48,246 bases of DNA from Streptomyces brasiliensis (GCF_014647875.1 NZ_BMQA01000050.1:1-48246); one strand, 5' to 3'. Counted from the stretch's first letter, positions 8,743-17,568 are shown. The notes: generated by a model not told the origin, from the sequence alone. Numbers and translations are program-made.

Positions 8743-8895
8743 AGCGCGCTCCTTCAGCCTGGTCCACCGGCTTGAGGCGGCTCGCTTCTTGTCGGCTGGC
8801 CAGCCCCCCCTCGGCCCGCGGCACGACCCTTCGGTGGCGACGTCTTCTTGGCCTCTTGTGCCTCCGTGCGCTCACACCCGACAGCTGTGGTCGCG

Positions 8896-9684
8896 TCACG
8901 CCCGGATTGTGACCAGCTTCTGACCGTTGTCTGCGTGGATCTCGAAGTACTCGATGGCTCCCGGGGACATGGCGACCGCTCCTGGGATCGTGGTGCCGGG
9001 AGGGTACGTGCCTGCCCGCCAGGTAGCGACGTCCGTCCTGGATCCGCCGGGCCCGACCGCCTGCAGCCGGCAGGTGATTCCGGCGGGTGCCCCCTTGGCG
9101 GAGACCTGCAGGACACTGCCCCAGGCAGAGGGCCAGGCCTTCACCGAGGCGGAGACGCCGGTGGCGGGATCGCTTCCGGAGAAGGTGCGCCAGGCAGTCG
9201 GCGCGGTCGGCCCAGGCGGCGTCGCCTGACTGCCCACGGATCCGACAGCCGCCAGCCATGTGCCGCCGGCCGCTGCCGCGATCAACGTCAGCGAGGCGGC
9301 AGCGCCGGCCAGTTGCAGACGCCAGGTCCTGCGGCGCCGGGACGTGGCCTGCTGGAGCAGCCTCTCCAGCACACCCCCCTCTGGCACCTGCGACACCGCG
9401 GGCGTGGCGGGCCGTTCGGGCGGGGAGCCCTGCGCGCCTTCGGCTGCCCGTGCCACTAGCCGGTCGGCCAGGTCCCCGTCGGTCGTCGGCACCGTCTGGC
9501 CTGAAATTTCGGCTTCGGTCACCGTCGCCAGCAGCGCAGGCAATCCCACCAGCTGGGTGTGTTCGGCCCGGCATTCGGCGCATTCCGCGAGGTGGATGCG
9601 CACCCGTTCCATTTCCGCTGAGGGCAGCGTGCTCAGGACGTATCCTCCCAGCGCCAGCCGGAGGGCGTCGTGCTCCGCACTCAT
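8896..9684 (-). CDS. zinc-finger anti-sigma factor (RskA-like)
   Basis: 262 residues. The N-terminal anti-sigma domain has the zinc-binding H-x3-C-x2-C in HLAECAECRAEH near residues 30-45. One transmembrane helix lies near LQLAGAAASLTLIAAAAGG at about residue 120, and an extracytoplasmic C-terminal domain of the RskA type follows, ending in a beta-rich part. Such proteins hold an ECF sigma factor at the membrane until regulated proteolysis releases it. ATG 9684 has GAGGTGG upstream; the gene begins 25 bases after the sigma gene stop on the same strand, so the two are almost certainly co-transcribed. Confidence 0.93.
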   Translation of the reverse strand: MSAEHDALRLALGGYVLSTLPSAEMERVRIHLAECAECRAEHTQLVGLPALLATVTEAEISGQTVPTTDGDLADRLVARAAEGAQGSPPERPATPAVSQVPEGGVLERLLQQATSRRRRTWRLQLAGAAASLTLIAAAAGGTWLAAVGSVGSQATPPGPTAPTAWRTFSGSDPATGVSASVKAWPSAWGSVLQVSAKGAPAGITCRLQAVGPGGSRTDVATWRAGTYPPGTTIPGAVAMSPGAIEYFEIHADNGQKLVTIRA

Positions 9685-9709
9685 GGTCGCCACCTCTTGC
9701 CCGCCACGG

Positions 9710-10312
9710 TCATGGCTCGATCCCCCGTTCCTGCAGCGCCAGCCGCAGGGCGTGCAGGGCGTAGTACGTTCGCGACTTCACGGTGCCCAGCGGGATGCCC
9801 AGCACCTGCGCGGCCTCCGCCATGGTCCGGCCACGGTAGTAGGTCTCCAGCAGGACGGCGCGGTGGTCCGGGGACAGCGACCGGACCGCGTCGGCAACCG
9901 CCCAGCTCTGCAGTGCCTGCTCGATCTCGTCCTCGCCAGGTTTCTGCTCGGCGGCTCGCTCCAGCACCTCGCCGCCGGCCTCGGCCGGCCTGGCCTGCCG
10001 GGCCCGGTGGGCGTCGATGACCAGGTGCCGGGCGACCGTACACAGCCATGCCCGGGCCGGGCCGCGTGCGGGGTCGAACGCGGCGGGATGCTGCCACGCT
10101 CGCAGCATTGTCTCCTGCACCACATCCTCCGCCCATTGCCGATCTCCTGAGGTCAGTCGCAGCACGTAGTGGAACAGGGCTCCTGCGTGCTCCGCGTACA
10201 GGGTGCGCAGCAGTTCCTCATCTGCGGTCGAAAGGGTCCCTTTACCAGAGTCACGGTGCGCGGAGCGATCCGGATCGGTCCTTGGGCCACGCTTTCGGGA
10301 ACTCCAGGGCAT
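9710..10312 (-). CDS. ECF RNA polymerase sigma factor
   Basis: About 200 residues. Region 2 is visible in YAEHAGALFHYVLRLTSGDR and the following WAEDVVQETMLRAWQHP. Region 4 appears as LSPDHRAVLLETYYRGRTMA, AQVLGIPLGTVKSRTYYALH. There is no extra C-terminal domain. ATG 10312 lacks a strong ribosome site and a GTG 15 bases upstream is possible, so the N-terminus is uncertain by a few residues. The zinc-finger anti-sigma gene follows directly. Divergent genes at 10833 encode a copper-type lipoprotein and a Tat-exported enzyme, which are plausible targets but unproven. Confidence 0.93.
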   Translation of the reverse strand: MPWSSRKRGPRTDPDRSAHRDSGKGTLSTADEELLRTLYAEHAGALFHYVLRLTSGDRQWAEDVVQETMLRAWQHPAAFDPARGPARAWLCTVARHLVIDAHRARQARPAEAGGEVLERAAEQKPGEDEIEQALQSWAVADAVRSLSPDHRAVLLETYYRGRTMAEAAQVLGIPLGTVKSRTYYALHALRLALQERGIEP

Positions 10313-10832
10313 AAGCCGATCATCGCGCACATGTACCGCTTTGTCGTGTAACGCAGGGCGCGGTACTGGTGACACTCTGAGAGCGCCGCGGGCGATACGC
10401 CCATGCCAGGCCTTGCGACACCACAAGGACCAAGTGTGTGCGGCCCTCAGGGGGCCAGCTGATCTGCGGCGATACCAAGAGGTCTCACAAAAACTGCATA
10501 TCTACCGAACCGTGAGAACCCCGCCGTCCGTGGAGCCGGACAAGAGCCGACTTAGGCGCAATTCCTCATCGATTCCCCATGCGACAAAGGATGGACCAGA
10601 GGTGACCGAAAAACACCACGCGACGCACGCACTTCTGGCGCCGGCCACGCTCACCCCGCCCCCGCCCCCGCGCATCGAAGTCGGCGCCACCGCACAGCCT
10701 CGGCCAGTGCTCGATCGCTGGGTCCGTAAGGCGCACGCGCCCATGAACCCGGCATCCACACACATCCCTGCGGTTGCGTGCGCCCAGCCGAAGCAGTCCC
10801 CGTCTCCGCCTGACCAGTGAGGAACGGACACC
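10313..10832. promoter_or_regulatory. divergent intergenic region between the sigma gene and the cupredoxin gene
   Basis: About 520 bases without a supportable gene. An inverted repeat TCTCAC (10483-10488) / GTGAGA (10512-10517) flanks an AT-rich patch unusual for this DNA, so it is a reasonable place for a promoter or operator serving the cupredoxin operon. No textbook ECF promoter pair was found by eye. Confidence 0.3.
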
Positions 10833-11384
10833 ATGTACCTGAACTTTCGCACACCAGGCCGTCGATCACGGACTGCGGCCGGGCTGGCCGTCGCCTCCAT
10901 CGCCACTGCCGGCGCGCTGGGGCTTCTCAGTTCATGCGGCCAGCCGTTGCATTCCTCGTCCACCGGAGCCGGCGCCATCACACCCGGACCGGGTCAGCAC
11001 CAGACGGCAGGCATGCCCGGAGCCACGGGGCCAGGGAACACGGCGGGCTCCGCTTCCGGCGCCTCGCCGATGCCCAGCATGAGCATGCCCATGACTCCCT
11101 CGAGCACGGGCGTGCCAGCCGCACCGGTGACCGGGAACGCCGTGGCGATCAAGAACTTCGCCTTCTCCCCGGCCACGCTGAAGGTCAAAGTGGGCACGAC
11201 GGTGACCTGGACCAACCAGGACACCGACGCCCACACCGTCACCAGCGCAGGATCGGGCGGCCCGTTGCATTCGGCCACCCTGGCCACCCACGCCACCTAC
11301 AGCTACACGTTCACCAAGCCCGGCACCTACGCCTACCTCTGCACCATCCATCCGTTCATGACCGGCACCGTGGAGGTGACCTGA
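10833..11384 (+). CDS. cupredoxin-fold (plastocyanin-like) lipoprotein
   Basis: 183 residues. A basic start and hydrophobic stretch end in a lipobox LLSSC near residue 35, so it should be lipid-anchored outside the membrane. A Ser/Met/Pro-rich linker with several Met residues (MPSMSMPM) follows and could bind copper. The C-terminal blue-copper domain runs from NFAFSPATLKVKVGTTVTW to the end. It has His in DTDAHTV and a Cys-His-Met cluster in YLCTIHPFMTGTVEVT, the usual copper ligands. The stop overlaps the ATG of the metallophosphoesterase gene by one base. A role in copper-dependent electron transfer or copper handling is likely. Confidence 0.9.
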   Translation: MYLNFRTPGRRSRTAAGLAVASIATAGALGLLSSCGQPLHSSSTGAGAITPGPGQHQTAGMPGATGPGNTAGSASGASPMPSMSMPMTPSSTGVPAAPVTGNAVAIKNFAFSPATLKVKVGTTVTWTNQDTDAHTVTSAGSGGPLHSATLATHATYSYTFTKPGTYAYLCTIHPFMTGTVEVT

Positions 11385-12385
11385 TGACCGACTACTACGA
11401 CAGTCACGACGAGGCATCGGCCGGAGACGCCGGTCAGCCCGATACCGAACACGGTATGAATCGGCGTCAACTCCTCCGGCATGCAGGGTGGTTCGGCGGC
11501 GCGGTGGTGCTGACCGTGGCCAGCGGAGAGGTGATCAGCCACATCGCGGACTCCCGGGGCACCAACGCCGGGGCCGCCGCCGGGGCCGTTGCAGCTGGAA
11601 GCGGCGCGCTGCGGTTCGTGCAGGTCTCCGACAGCCATATCGGATTCCAGGGCCCGGCGAACATGGACGTGGTCGGCTCATTCACCAAAGCGATCAACCA
11701 GGTCAACTCGCTCGGATTCAGACCGGACTTCGTCATGCACAGCGGCGACCTGACCCACCTGTCCACGGCCGGGCAGTTCGACCAAGTCAAGCAGCTGATG
11801 GCCGGAATGACGACAGACCGCATCTTCACCGTGCCGGGCGAGCACGACTCCATCGGCGATGCAGGCCGCGCCTACCGGCGGACCTTCGGCATGGGCACGC
11901 TCGGCGATGGCTGGTACAGCTTCGACACCCACGGCGTGCACTTCATCGCCCTGGTCAACACCCTGAGCCTGGAGAAGCTCGGCCACCTCGGCAACGAACA
12001 GATCGACTTCGTTCGCAAGGACATCGCCGGACTGTCGTCGGACACCCCCATCGTGGTCTTCAGCCACATCCCGCTGTTCGCCATGTACCCGCAGTGGGGC
12101 TGGAGCACCGACGACGCCCTCAAGGTCATCGCCCTCCTGCGCCGCTTCTCCTCCGTCACCTGTCTCAACGGGCACGTCCACCAGCTGTTCACCAAGACAG
12201 AGGGCAACATCACCTTCCACTCCGCCACCACCACCGCCTACCCCCTGCCCAAACCGGGCCGCGCCCCCGCCCCCACCCCGCAGGTCGTCCCTGCCCGGCA
12301 GCTCAAAGACGCACTCGGCATCCGCAGCGTCGGCTACCGCCAAGGCGACCGCGAACTGGCCATCAAGGATCAGAGGCTGGCATGA
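11384..12385 (+). CDS. Tat-exported calcineurin-like metallophosphoesterase
   Basis: 333 residues. A twin-arginine signal is visible at residues 25-50: NRRQLLR, then a hydrophobic stretch ending near ASG. The dinuclear metal motifs follow in order: VSDSHIG (D-x-H), HSGDLTH (G-D-x-x-H), VPGEHD where Asn of the usual G-N-H-D is Glu, FSHIPLF, and NGHVHQ (G-H-x-H). The substrate is unknown; family members split phosphodiesters or phosphomonoesters. It starts on the last base of the cupredoxin stop and shares an ATGA with the membrane protein gene downstream, so the three are one operon. Tat genes lie about 6 kb away. Confidence 0.92.
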   Translation: MTDYYDSHDEASAGDAGQPDTEHGMNRRQLLRHAGWFGGAVVLTVASGEVISHIADSRGTNAGAAAGAVAAGSGALRFVQVSDSHIGFQGPANMDVVGSFTKAINQVNSLGFRPDFVMHSGDLTHLSTAGQFDQVKQLMAGMTTDRIFTVPGEHDSIGDAGRAYRRTFGMGTLGDGWYSFDTHGVHFIALVNTLSLEKLGHLGNEQIDFVRKDIAGLSSDTPIVVFSHIPLFAMYPQWGWSTDDALKVIALLRRFSSVTCLNGHVHQLFTKTEGNITFHSATTTAYPLPKPGRAPAPTPQVVPARQLKDALGIRSVGYRQGDRELAIKDQRLA

Positions 12386-12804
12386 ACACCCGGAGATTCC
12401 TCGCCCCCACCCTGCGGTCAGCGACCGCTGCAACCCTCGCTGCCAGCGGATACATCCACGCCCAGCTCTACATCGACGAGTACCGCTTCATCCACATCAT
12501 CGGCCCCCTGTTCCTGCTCCAGGCCAGTGCTTCCTTCGCCCTCGCTGCCCTGCTGCTGGTCGGGACACCACCCCTGCTGCTGCGAACCGCCGCGGCAGTT
12601 GTCGCGCTCGGCGCCCTCGGCGGCTTCACCGCTTCGCGTACCGTAGGCGTGTTCGGATTCACCGAGCACGGTCTGCAGCCCGAGCCACAAGCCGTCCTCA
12701 GCCTCCTCGCCGAAACCGGCACGCTGCTGTTCCTCGCCATCTGGCAGGTGACCGTGACCAGACAACCCCGCGCTGCCCGACCGCCCGTCAGGACACCCAA
12801 CTGA
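12382..12804 (+). CDS. small four-helix membrane protein of the cupredoxin operon
   Basis: 140 residues with about four hydrophobic segments (around SATAATLAASGYIHAQLY, IIGPLFLLQASASFALAALL, TAAAVVALGALGGFTA and LSLLAETGTLLFLAIWQVTV) and a basic C-terminal tail. Conserved-looking His and Tyr near YIHAQLYIDEYRFIHIIG could bind a metal or cofactor, which is speculation. The ATG overlaps the phosphoesterase stop as ATGA, so translation is coupled. No family name recognised. I infer a membrane partner of the cupredoxin. Confidence 0.8.
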   Translation: MNTRRFLAPTLRSATAATLAASGYIHAQLYIDEYRFIHIIGPLFLLQASASFALAALLLVGTPPLLLRTAAAVVALGALGGFTASRTVGVFGFTEHGLQPEPQAVLSLLAETGTLLFLAIWQVTVTRQPRAARPPVRTPN

Positions 12805-13327
12805 GCCACCACCCGCACACCACCCAACTGAACCACCACCACGAAGCCGCCCGGGATGCCTGCGTTCCGGCTCGGGGTGCGGCGGGACCGGCAAAGCCAC
12901 ACACCGCCGCACCCCGAGTTACCACGACAGAACGACACGGCAGCGCAGGTCGATCACGCGGGTGCTCACCGGTTGCCAGGATCTCGTGTCGGCCCAGGCA
13001 CTGCACGCCCTGCTGCTTGCCGAAACCCCCTCGCTCGGCCTGACCACCGACCACTCTCTGCCACGCTCGCGAGCCGCAGGCGGACAGCGGTGTGGATGCC
13101 ATACGCGAACAGACAGGCCGGCGGGGCGCACCGGCTGCGTCCCGCCGACCGGCACCGCCACCCCCAGCCGTGCCGCGGCTGCAGCACACCCCGCCCGCGG
13201 ACACCGACATCGCCGAGAGGGCCAGTCGCAACGCTTGCGACATCGGCTTCGCCGCCGAACACACCGTCGACCTCACCAGCGCTATCTGCGCAGCCCGCCC
13301 CTCATTCCGGAACCAAGGAGTACCCCC
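12805..13327. other. region without a confident gene
   Basis: Several overlapping frames run across both strands but none combines a ribosome site with sustained bias. The best stretch is about 13190-13318 on the plus strand (DIAERASRNACDIGFAAEHT), whose codon bias suggests a remnant that runs out at the next start. Proline-rich repeats after 12804 look like eroded coding sequence. Confidence 0.35.
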
Positions 13328-13600
13328 ATGTACCTGGAACCGCGCCCAGGAATCGCCTGGCCGAGCCCGCACCTCCGCGAACTCAAGGATGCCGTACGCG
13401 CCCTGCTCAGCCTGGACGACGACACCGCCGTCATAATCCGCCAACTCATCTGTGGCGACGTCGGCCACCCACCGCTGGAAACCGTCGTCGAGGTGCTGCC
13501 CATGGACGGCGAGGCCCATCGCTGGACGCTCCACCGCCCCGCTGAGCAGATCACCGAGAACGAGCTACGGGCCACCCTGCTCCACCACCGACCGTGCTGA
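13328..13600 (+). CDS. hypothetical protein, 90 residues
   Basis: ATG 13328 follows a clear AAGGAG eight bases upstream. The product is soluble, with a helical N-terminal half (LRELKDAVRALLSLDDDTAV) and a beta-rich C-terminal half, and codon bias is good throughout. No family recognised. It stands alone between a gene-poor stretch and the gnd remnant on the other strand. Confidence 0.65.
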   Translation: MYLEPRPGIAWPSPHLRELKDAVRALLSLDDDTAVIIRQLICGDVGHPPLETVVEVLPMDGEAHRWTLHRPAEQITENELRATLLHHRPC

Positions 13601-13663
13601 CCGGAACCTGACCTGACTGCCCCTGAATTCCGAGAACTGCGCGACGAGCGACTTGCGGTCACC

Positions 13664-14082
13664 TCAGCGGGTGTGCAAGCTGCCGGCGCGGTCGGTTCGG
13701 CGGTAGGTGTGAGCGCCGAAGTGATCGCGCTGGGCCTGGGTGAGAGCGGCCGGCAGTCGGGGTGTGCGCAGGGTGTTGTAGTGGGTGAGGGCGGCGGGGA
13801 CGGGGACGCCGTCGCGGGCGGCGTGGGATACGACCAGGCGCCAGGGAAGCTGGGCGTTGCCGACTTCGTGTGCGAATCCTGGATCGGCGAGGAGGCTGGG
13901 CAGGGGGCGGCGGTGTAGGCGTCGCGGACACGGTCCAGGAACGCGGCGCGGATGATGTAGCCGGCACGCCAGACGGAAGCGACGGCGGCGAGTTCGACGT
14001 CCCAGCCGTAGGCGTCGCTGGCCTCCTTCATCTGGTGGAGGCCCTGGGCGCAGGACACGACCTTAGGAGCGTTCAGAGTCAA
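13664..14082 (-). pseudogene. gnd: 6-phosphogluconate dehydrogenase C-terminal fragment, frameshifted
   Basis: The minus strand reads KVVSCAQGLHQMKEASDAYG and VASVWRAGYIIRAAFLDRVR, the diagnostic C-terminal helices of 6-phosphogluconate dehydrogenase. Near 13910 the frame must change, giving PLPSLLADPGFAHEVGNAQL, then RDGVPVPAALTHYNTLR and AQRDHFGAHTYRRTDRAGS before a TGA at 13664. The N-terminal NADP-binding two-thirds is absent. It is a dead 3' relic, perhaps a duplicated piece of the housekeeping gene. The stop of the neighbouring TetR gene lies just beyond its broken end. Confidence 0.85.
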
Positions 14083-14100
14083 GCTGAAAAGAAACCACTG

Positions 14101-14733
14101 TCAGGTCGCGCCCGAGGGACTGCCGTCCGGTCGCGGGATCAGGAGTTGGAGCAGTCGTTCGAGCAGGGTGGGGAGGTCGTCGGTGGGGTGGGTGATCCAG
14201 TACTCGTGGGCGGTGAGGGTGGCGGTGAGCGCAGCGGCGCCGACCGCCGTGGGAAGCAGGTCGTCGGGGGGTGAGTCGAGCCGGGCGGCGGCGAACCTGG
14301 TGACTGAGGCGCGCCACTCCGCGTACCGGGCGGCTGCCTGGGCCTGCACTGCGGGAGCCGTCAGCAGCAGCTGCGCGCGATGCAGCGCCCACGTGTGCTC
14401 CTCCGGCGGATGATGGAGAGCGGCCGGAATCGCGCGGTAGAGCACCTCGTGATACGGCTCCTCCGGCGGCGCGGCATCCAGCAGTGCCTGCAGGCGGGCT
14501 TGCTCGGCAGACGTCTCCACCCACAGCACATCGGCCTTGGTGGTGAAATAGCGGAAGAACGTCCGCTGGCTCACCCCGGCGGCAGCGGTGATGTCCGCGA
14601 TCGTTGTCTCGGCGAAGCCCTTGGTGAGGAACAGTTCCTGCGCGACCTCGGCCAGCCGATGCGCGCTGGTCAGAGCGGGGCGCCCGCCGAGATTGCCGCT
14701 GGTCCGGCCCCGCATGCCCGTCGAGGTTGCCAT
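14101..14733 (-). CDS. TetR-family regulator, MftR-like
   Basis: 210 residues. The N-terminal helix-turn-helix is AQELFLTKGFAETTIADITA, AAGVSQRTFFRYFTTKADVL. The C-terminal ligand domain, with a PPEEPYHEVLYRAIPAALHH part, resembles regulators of the mycofactocin group, a family inference. It is divergent from two SDR genes carrying the mycofactocin-coupled signature, which supports that reading. ATG 14733 is used; ATG 14715 is an alternative. The 118-base gap to the SDR start contains GTTTACTTATG, relatively AT-rich and a probable shared control region. Confidence 0.85.
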   Translation of the reverse strand: MATSTGMRGRTSGNLGGRPALTSAHRLAEVAQELFLTKGFAETTIADITAAAGVSQRTFFRYFTTKADVLWVETSAEQARLQALLDAAPPEEPYHEVLYRAIPAALHHPPEEHTWALHRAQLLLTAPAVQAQAAARYAEWRASVTRFAAARLDSPPDDLLPTAVGAAALTATLTAHEYWITHPTDDLPTLLERLLQLLIPRPDGSPSGAT

Positions 14734-14851
14734 GCCTCCATGATTGCACGGCGAAGTCGCGGCGCTCTGAGGGGTTTACTTATGTCACAGTGCGCCATAA
14801 CCTCTGCGAGCAGCGATCCGGATGTCAGTGTCGATGTCAGGAGGACGCCTC

Positions 14852-15679
14852 ATGGGGCGAGTTGAGGGCAAGGTCGCGTTCGTCACCGGGGCCGCCAGGG
14901 GCCAAGGGCGAAGTCACGCGCTGCGGCTGGCGCACGAAGGCGCCGACATCATCGCGGTCGACACCACCGCGAAGGTCGACAGCGTCCCCTATCCCCTCGC
15001 CACCGCCGAAGATCTCGCCGAAACGGTCCGCCAGGTCGAGGCGACGGGTCGGCGCATCATCGCCGTAGACGCCGACGTCCGTGACGTTGCCGCGCTGACC
15101 AAGGCAGTCGACCACGGCGTGGCCGAGTTCGGGCGGCTGGACATCGTGCTGGCGAACGCCGGCATCTCCAGCCCGGCGCCCACGCTCGAGATGAGCGAGC
15201 AGACCTGGCAGGACATGATCGACATCAACCTCACCGGCGTCTGGAAGACGCTCAAGGTGTCGGTTCCGCACATCATCAGTGGCGGGCGCGGGGGCGCAGT
15301 AGTCATCACCAGTTCTCTGGCGGCGATCTACGCCAATGAGAACACCGCGCACTACAGCGCTGCGAAGGCCGGCCTGGTGATGCTGATGAAGATCATGGCG
15401 AAGGAGCTCGCCCCGCACCGCATCCGGGTCAACACCGTGCACCCGACGACGGTGGCCACCGAGATGATCCTCAACGACGCCACCTACCGGCTGTTCCGGC
15501 CCGACCTGGACAGCCCCACCCGCGCGGACTTCGAGGAAGCGGCCCGTACACTCAACCGCCTCCCGGTCGCCGCGCTCGAACCCAGCGACATCAGCAACGC
15601 GGTGCTCTACCTGGTCTCCGACGAGGGCTGCTACGTCACCGGAGCCACGCACGTCATCGACGCGGGCGGCGCACTCTGA
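14852..15679 (+). CDS. mycofactocin-coupled short-chain dehydrogenase
   Basis: 275 residues from ATG 14852, which follows AGGAGGACG. The Rossmann motif is VTGAARGQGRSHALRLAHEG, whose G-A-A-R-G-Q-G-R-S-H core marks SDRs that keep a tightly bound NAD and use mycofactocin as external electron carrier. The insertion PLATAEDLAETVRQVEATGR between beta-2 and alpha-3 is also typical. NAG appears at LANAGISS, catalytic Ser in ITSSLAA, and Y-x3-K in HYSAAKAG. It probably oxidises an alcohol. It is followed 17 bases later by a second SDR of the same family. No mycofactocin biosynthesis genes are in the window. Confidence 0.9.
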   Translation: MGRVEGKVAFVTGAARGQGRSHALRLAHEGADIIAVDTTAKVDSVPYPLATAEDLAETVRQVEATGRRIIAVDADVRDVAALTKAVDHGVAEFGRLDIVLANAGISSPAPTLEMSEQTWQDMIDINLTGVWKTLKVSVPHIISGGRGGAVVITSSLAAIYANENTAHYSAAKAGLVMLMKIMAKELAPHRIRVNTVHPTTVATEMILNDATYRLFRPDLDSPTRADFEEAARTLNRLPVAALEPSDISNAVLYLVSDEGCYVTGATHVIDAGGAL

Positions 15680-15696
15680 CGAGAGGAGACCCCGCA

Positions 15697-16551
15697 ATGG
15701 GACTGCTGGACGGCAAGGTCGCGCTGATCACCGGCGCCGCTCGCGGCCAGGGCCGCTCGCACGCGGTGACCTGCGCGCGCGAGGGGGCCGAGGTCATCGT
15801 CACCGACATCGCGCGGCAACTACCCACCGTGCCCTACCAGATGGCCACCTCGGGCGATCTCGCCGAGACGGTCGACCAGGTCAAGGCCCACGGCAAGGTC
15901 GCGCTGGCCCTTGAGACCGACGTCCGCGACCAGTCCGACCTGGACGAGACGGTCCAGCGAGGCATCGCGGAGTTCGGCAAGATCGACATCCTGATCGCCA
16001 ACGCCGGGATCTGGACCCAGGCACCGTTCTGGGAGCTCACCGATCAGCAGTGGGAGGAGATGATCGGCGTCAACCTCACCGGCGTGTGGAAGTCCGCGAA
16101 GGCCGTCGCCCCGCATATGATCGAACGCCAGACGGGCTCCATCGTCATCACCTCCTCGACCAACGGCCTGGAGCCTGGCCTGAACTACGCCCACTACGTC
16201 TCGGCCAAGCACGGCGTCATCGGGCTGATGAAGAACATCGCACTCGAGCTCGCCCCACACGGGGTTCGCTGCAACGCCATCAGCCCCGGAGCCATCAAGA
16301 CCCCGATGACCGACCACCAGGCGGCGTGGGACATGTTCGCCGGCCACGAGGGCGGCACCGAGGCCGACATGATCGAAGGCGGCTACCACTTCCACGCGCT
16401 CAAGGGCGCCACCTTCCTCGACCCGCAGGTCATCGCCGACACCGCCCTCTACCTCAACTCCGACCTGGCTGCCACGGTCACCGGGGTCACCATCCCGGTC
16501 GACGCCGGCCACCTGCTGCTCACCGGGGTCAACGCGGAGCCCGTCAAGTAA
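15697..16551 (+). CDS. mycofactocin-coupled short-chain dehydrogenase
   Basis: 284 residues from an ATG after GAGAGGAGA. The signature ITGAARGQGRSHAVTCAREG and the extra MATSGDLAETVDQVKAHGK segment put it in the same mycofactocin-type group as the gene before it. Catalytic residues are in ITSSTNG and HYVSAKHG (Y-x3-K); NAG is in IANAGIW. The C-terminal part has a long substrate loop (HEGGTEADMIEGGYHFHALK) unlike its neighbour, so the two likely act on different substrates or as partners. It ends about 50 bases before an IS-like leader, so the original operon may have been cut here. Confidence 0.9.
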   Translation: MGLLDGKVALITGAARGQGRSHAVTCAREGAEVIVTDIARQLPTVPYQMATSGDLAETVDQVKAHGKVALALETDVRDQSDLDETVQRGIAEFGKIDILIANAGIWTQAPFWELTDQQWEEMIGVNLTGVWKSAKAVAPHMIERQTGSIVITSSTNGLEPGLNYAHYVSAKHGVIGLMKNIALELAPHGVRCNAISPGAIKTPMTDHQAAWDMFAGHEGGTEADMIEGGYHFHALKGATFLDPQVIADTALYLNSDLAATVTGVTIPVDAGHLLLTGVNAEPVK

Positions 16552-16600
16552 AGCCAAGAGCTCGCGCAGATAGGCGGCGTGGGGAGCCCGGCAGTAGAGC

Positions 16601-16663
16601 GGGCACAGGTCCCGACGTTCACGGAGTTGCGACACTCTGTGACCGTCGGGGAGACCTGTGCCC
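16601..16663. promoter_or_regulatory. long inverted repeat covering the transposase ribosome site and start
   Basis: The left arm at 16601-16622 (GGGCACAGGTC..CGACG..TCAC) pairs with 16639-16663, leaving a 16-base loop. The right arm contains the GGGGAGA ribosome site and the GTG start at 16658. In RNA this would hide the start of the transposase, as described for read-through RNA in some insertion sequences. Confidence 0.65.
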
Positions 16664-17499
16664 GTCCTTCCCTCATGGCTGACCGGCCCGCTCCGGGACC
16701 AATTCGCCGCACTGCTGCCGCAGCGGCCCGAGTTCGCTCCGGCCACCCGCTGGGCTGCCACCGACGCCGGATCGGCGACCGGATCGTCTTCGACAAGCTG
16801 CTGCAAGTCCTTCGCTTCGGCTGCTCCTACGAGGCGATCGCGGACTCCACATGTTCGGCCACCACGATCCGAGGCCGCCGGGACGAGTGGATACGCCTGG
16901 AGCTATTCGCCCGGCTGAAGCAGATCGCGCTCGACGCCTATGGCCGCATCGTCGGTCTCCTCCTGGGCCAGATCTCCGTGGACGGCGCCATCACCAAGGC
17001 CCCCAGCGGCGGCGAGGCGGCCGGACGTTCGCCGGTCGACCGGGGTAAGCAAGGCATGAAGCGGTCGGGCATGACCGACGGCTACGGCATCCCGCTCGGC
17101 CGCGTCCTGGCCGGCGCCAACCGCCACGACTCGCCACTGCCGGCGGCGACTCCGGACTTGCTGACCGAACTTGGGCCACTACCGGACGAGATCACCGTGC
17201 ACCTCGACGCCGGATACGACTCGGCGAAGTCGCGCACCCTGCTCGGCGAGCGCGGGCTGCACGGCCTAATCGCTTGGACGGGGGCCAAGGCACCGGTCCA
17301 GGCCACCCAGCGGTGGCACGTCGAGCGCACCCACGCCTGGCAGAACGCCTTCCACCGGCTCGCACGCTGCTACGAACGGCGGGTCAGCGTCATCGAGGCC
17401 TTCTTCGACCTCGCCGACACGATCATCACCGTCCGTAGCCTCATCCGTCGAGCCTGGACCACTCATCGCTGGAATACACGCCCCCAACGCCAACCATGA
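16658..17499 (+). pseudogene. IS5-family transposase, one frameshift
   Basis: GTG 16658 begins PVLPSWLTGPLRDQFAALLP. Near 16735-16745 the match moves by one base to HPLGCHRRRIGDRIVFDKLL, after which the frame is intact to 17499. Later parts include LLGQISVDGAITKAPSGG with the first catalytic Asp, GVLAGANRHDS-like DDE core, DAGYDSAKSRTLLGERGL and HVERTHAWQNAFHRLARC. One missing base would restore a full-length protein of about 280 residues. The element lies between the SDR operon and the next TetR gene. Its outer ends were not resolved by eye. Confidence 0.85.
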
Positions 17500-17568
17500 C
17501 CGGTCGCCTACCTGCGCGGCCTCATAGCCGCGCACCGGGAGCCGTGTTGCCTCAGCGTCTATAGCGGT

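Noticed and set aside
16725..16750. Programmed frameshift in the IS5 transposase
   Set aside because: No slippery heptamer or downstream pseudoknot is apparent. A single lost base in GGCCACCC is simpler.
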